Positions 62,913-64,000 of a DNA stretch of 64,000 nt are shown here, in pieces. Numbering within the stretch: position 1 is the first letter of the stretch; each line of letters begins with the position of its first letter. Origin of the DNA: Cercis canadensis (Eukaryota > Streptophyta > Magnoliopsida > Fabales > Fabaceae); assembly GCA_003255065.1 (NCBI GenBank), contig QAOA01000289.1:343564-407563 (forward strand). Reading direction: 5' to 3'. Position numbers and translations under genes: made by a program. Under the pieces are notes generated by a model that ran no database searches, was not told where the DNA came from, and was given only the letters and a program-made list of their open reading frames with translations.

Positions 62913-63628
62913 GGTGGAGCATAGATGTTAATCATGCCCATCTTGTTACAAATGTAATCAATGCGGGCTCCATTCAAGGCTTTTGTAAAGATGTCTCCCA
63001 ACTGGTCTTCTGTTGGTACATATCCTGTACTAATGAGCTTCTCTTCAATCTTTTCACGAACAAAGTGACAGTCTATCTCAATATGTTTAGTGCGTTCGTG
63101 AAACACAGGATTTGATGCAATGTGAAGAGCAGCTTGGTTGTCACACCATAGCTTTGCTGGTAGTGAGAGCTCAAAGCCAACTTCTTTCAATAGTTGGTAT
63201 ATCCATACAATCTCACATACTGAGTTTGCCATAGATCTGTACTCTGATTCTGCAGTAGATCGGGAGACTACATTTTGCTTCTTACTCTTCCATGAAACCA
63301 GGTTCCCTCCCACAAAGACACAATAGCCAGTAGTGGATCTCCTATCATCCTTGCACCCTGCATAGTCTGCATCAGAATAGGCCTCAATCATGCCAGAGAA
63401 ACATTCTACCTTAGTGTGTCCATGATGCCCATAAAATAATCCACGTCCTGGAGCTCCTTTCAAGTAACAAAGAATTTGTTCTAGGAGCGCCCAATGGTTA
63501 ACTGTCGGAGAGGACATAAAGCGGCTGACAACACTGACCGAATACGCAATGTCGGGACGAGTCACTGTAAGATAATTCAACTTCCCCACAAGTCTCCTAT
63601 ACCTCTCAGGATCATGAAATGGTTCACC
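62909..63628 (-). CDS. copia pol C-terminus: end of reverse transcriptase and RNase H
   Basis: The frame is open for 239 residues. It starts in the conserved block after the reverse-transcriptase palm (RYRRLVGKLNYLTVTRPDIA), passes the connection region, and contains RNase H motifs YSDADYAGCKDDRRSTTGY, VSRSTAESEYRS, WCDNQAALHIA and HIEIDCHFVREK. It ends in the usual copia tail DIFTKAL. No stop or frameshift is seen, so this part is young. It is cut on its N-terminal side by the N at 63630. Confidence 0.9.
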   Translation of the reverse strand, partial: GEPFHDPERYRRLVGKLNYLTVTRPDIAYSVSVVSRFMSSPTVNHWALLEQILCYLKGAPGRGLFYGHHGHTKVECFSGMIEAYSDADYAGCKDDRRSTTGYCVFVGGNLVSWKSKKQNVVSRSTAESEYRSMANSVCEIVWIYQLLKEVGFELSLPAKLWCDNQAALHIASNPVFHERTKHIEIDCHFVREKIEEKLISTGYVPTEDQLGDIFTKALNGARIDYICNKMGMINIYAPP

Positions 63629-63630
63629 AN

Positions 63631-64000
63631 AGGGTTTGAACAGAAACATTAAATTGTGTTTTTATTTCGGCACAGAAGGCACAAAAATATGAAAAGACCT
63701 CAGAACGATTTTTCATTAAATATAACCATGTAACACGAGAGTAGTCATCAACAAAGGTAACAAAATACTTAAAACCAGTTTTGGATAAAATTGGACAAGG
63801 ACCCCAAACATCAGAATGTACTAACTCAAATGGAGACGCAGCTCGTTTATTGACTCTAGACCCTAAGGGAACACGATGATGTTTGGCAAACTGACACGAC
63901 TCACAATGCAAAGACGATAAATGACAAAACTGAGGATAAAGCTGCTTGAGCGCTTGAAGAGACGGATGACCCAAACGACAATGCACCTCAAATGGAGACA
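63631..64000 (-). CDS. copia integrase fragment, open at window edge
   Basis: This open frame carries the integrase zinc region (HCRLGHPS, then LHCESCQFAKH) and the start of the catalytic core, with VHSDVWGP and FVDDYSRVTWLY supplying the first two acidic positions. It stops making sense at the N (63630), where the frame shifts into the RNase H part. The upstream part lies outside the window. Confidence 0.88.

Larger units (their letters stand above)
62721..64000 (-). mobile_element. Ty1/copia LTR retrotransposon in a DCL4 intron (partial)
   Basis: The element lies antisense in the intron after the DCL4 exon ending 62580. Read on the minus strand, integrase sequence (64000-63631) meets an N at 63630, then the end of reverse transcriptase and RNase H (63628-62909), then a polypurine tract and the 3' LTR. 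The central reverse transcriptase is absent at the N. The 5' LTR and gag are outside the window. The left flank is CTATG (62716-62720), which should recur beyond the other LTR. Confidence 0.9.

Overview
This is nuclear DNA of a eudicot plant: AT-rich intergenic space, GT-AG introns that are often kilobases long, and proteins that match dicot families along their full length. No species is assigned. The window carries lone N symbols at 1558, 2245, 24531, 45360 and 63630, so it is a draft assembly. All exon models below were derived by reading splice signals and checking that phase is kept. No database search was run.

Layout, left to right: the last exon of a two-G-patch protein (298-1011, +); a single-exon TM9SF/EMP70 endomembrane protein (3603-5591, +); a 19-exon chloroplast adenylate kinase with a C-terminal DUF1995-type region (8504-14343, +); a 4-exon STP-type sugar/H+ symporter close to STP7 (16254-19370, +); a small intronless PNRC-like protein (21659-22225, -) whose upstream side carries G-box and TGGGCC promoter elements pointing to an unresolved small gene (22.8-25.0 kb); a 22-exon EDR2-like PH-START-DUF1336 protein (25939-41196, +); a MOL1-like LRR receptor with an atypical kinase domain (46496-49875, +); an intronless uroporphyrinogen-III-synthase-like protein (50883-51761, -); and the N-terminal helicase part of DICER-LIKE 4 (56134-62580, +), which continues past the window. 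From memory, the TM9SF, adenylate kinase and EDR2-like genes match three neighbouring Arabidopsis genes (AT5G35160, AT5G35170, AT5G35180), so this looks like an old conserved block into which other genes are interleaved.

Mobile DNA: three copies of one fold-back (long inverted-repeat) MITE family at 7357-7845, 23098-23631 and 51915-52499. Two have perfect 9-bp target duplications and one has 8 of 9 matching, the signature of Mutator-type transposition. Two antisense LINE remnants of one family sit in introns of the EDR2-like and DCL4 genes. A Ty1/copia element lies in a DCL4 intron at the right edge, with its 181-bp LTR, polypurine tract and RNase H readable, but its reverse-transcriptase core is missing at an N.

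The genes are ordinary plant housekeeping, transport, receptor and RNA-silencing genes and do not form one pathway. I found no clear novel system. The most interesting items are the fold-back MITE family, the copia insertion and assembly break inside DCL4, the MITE-interrupted unresolved gene at 22.8-25 kb, and the degenerate kinase of the MOL1-like receptor.
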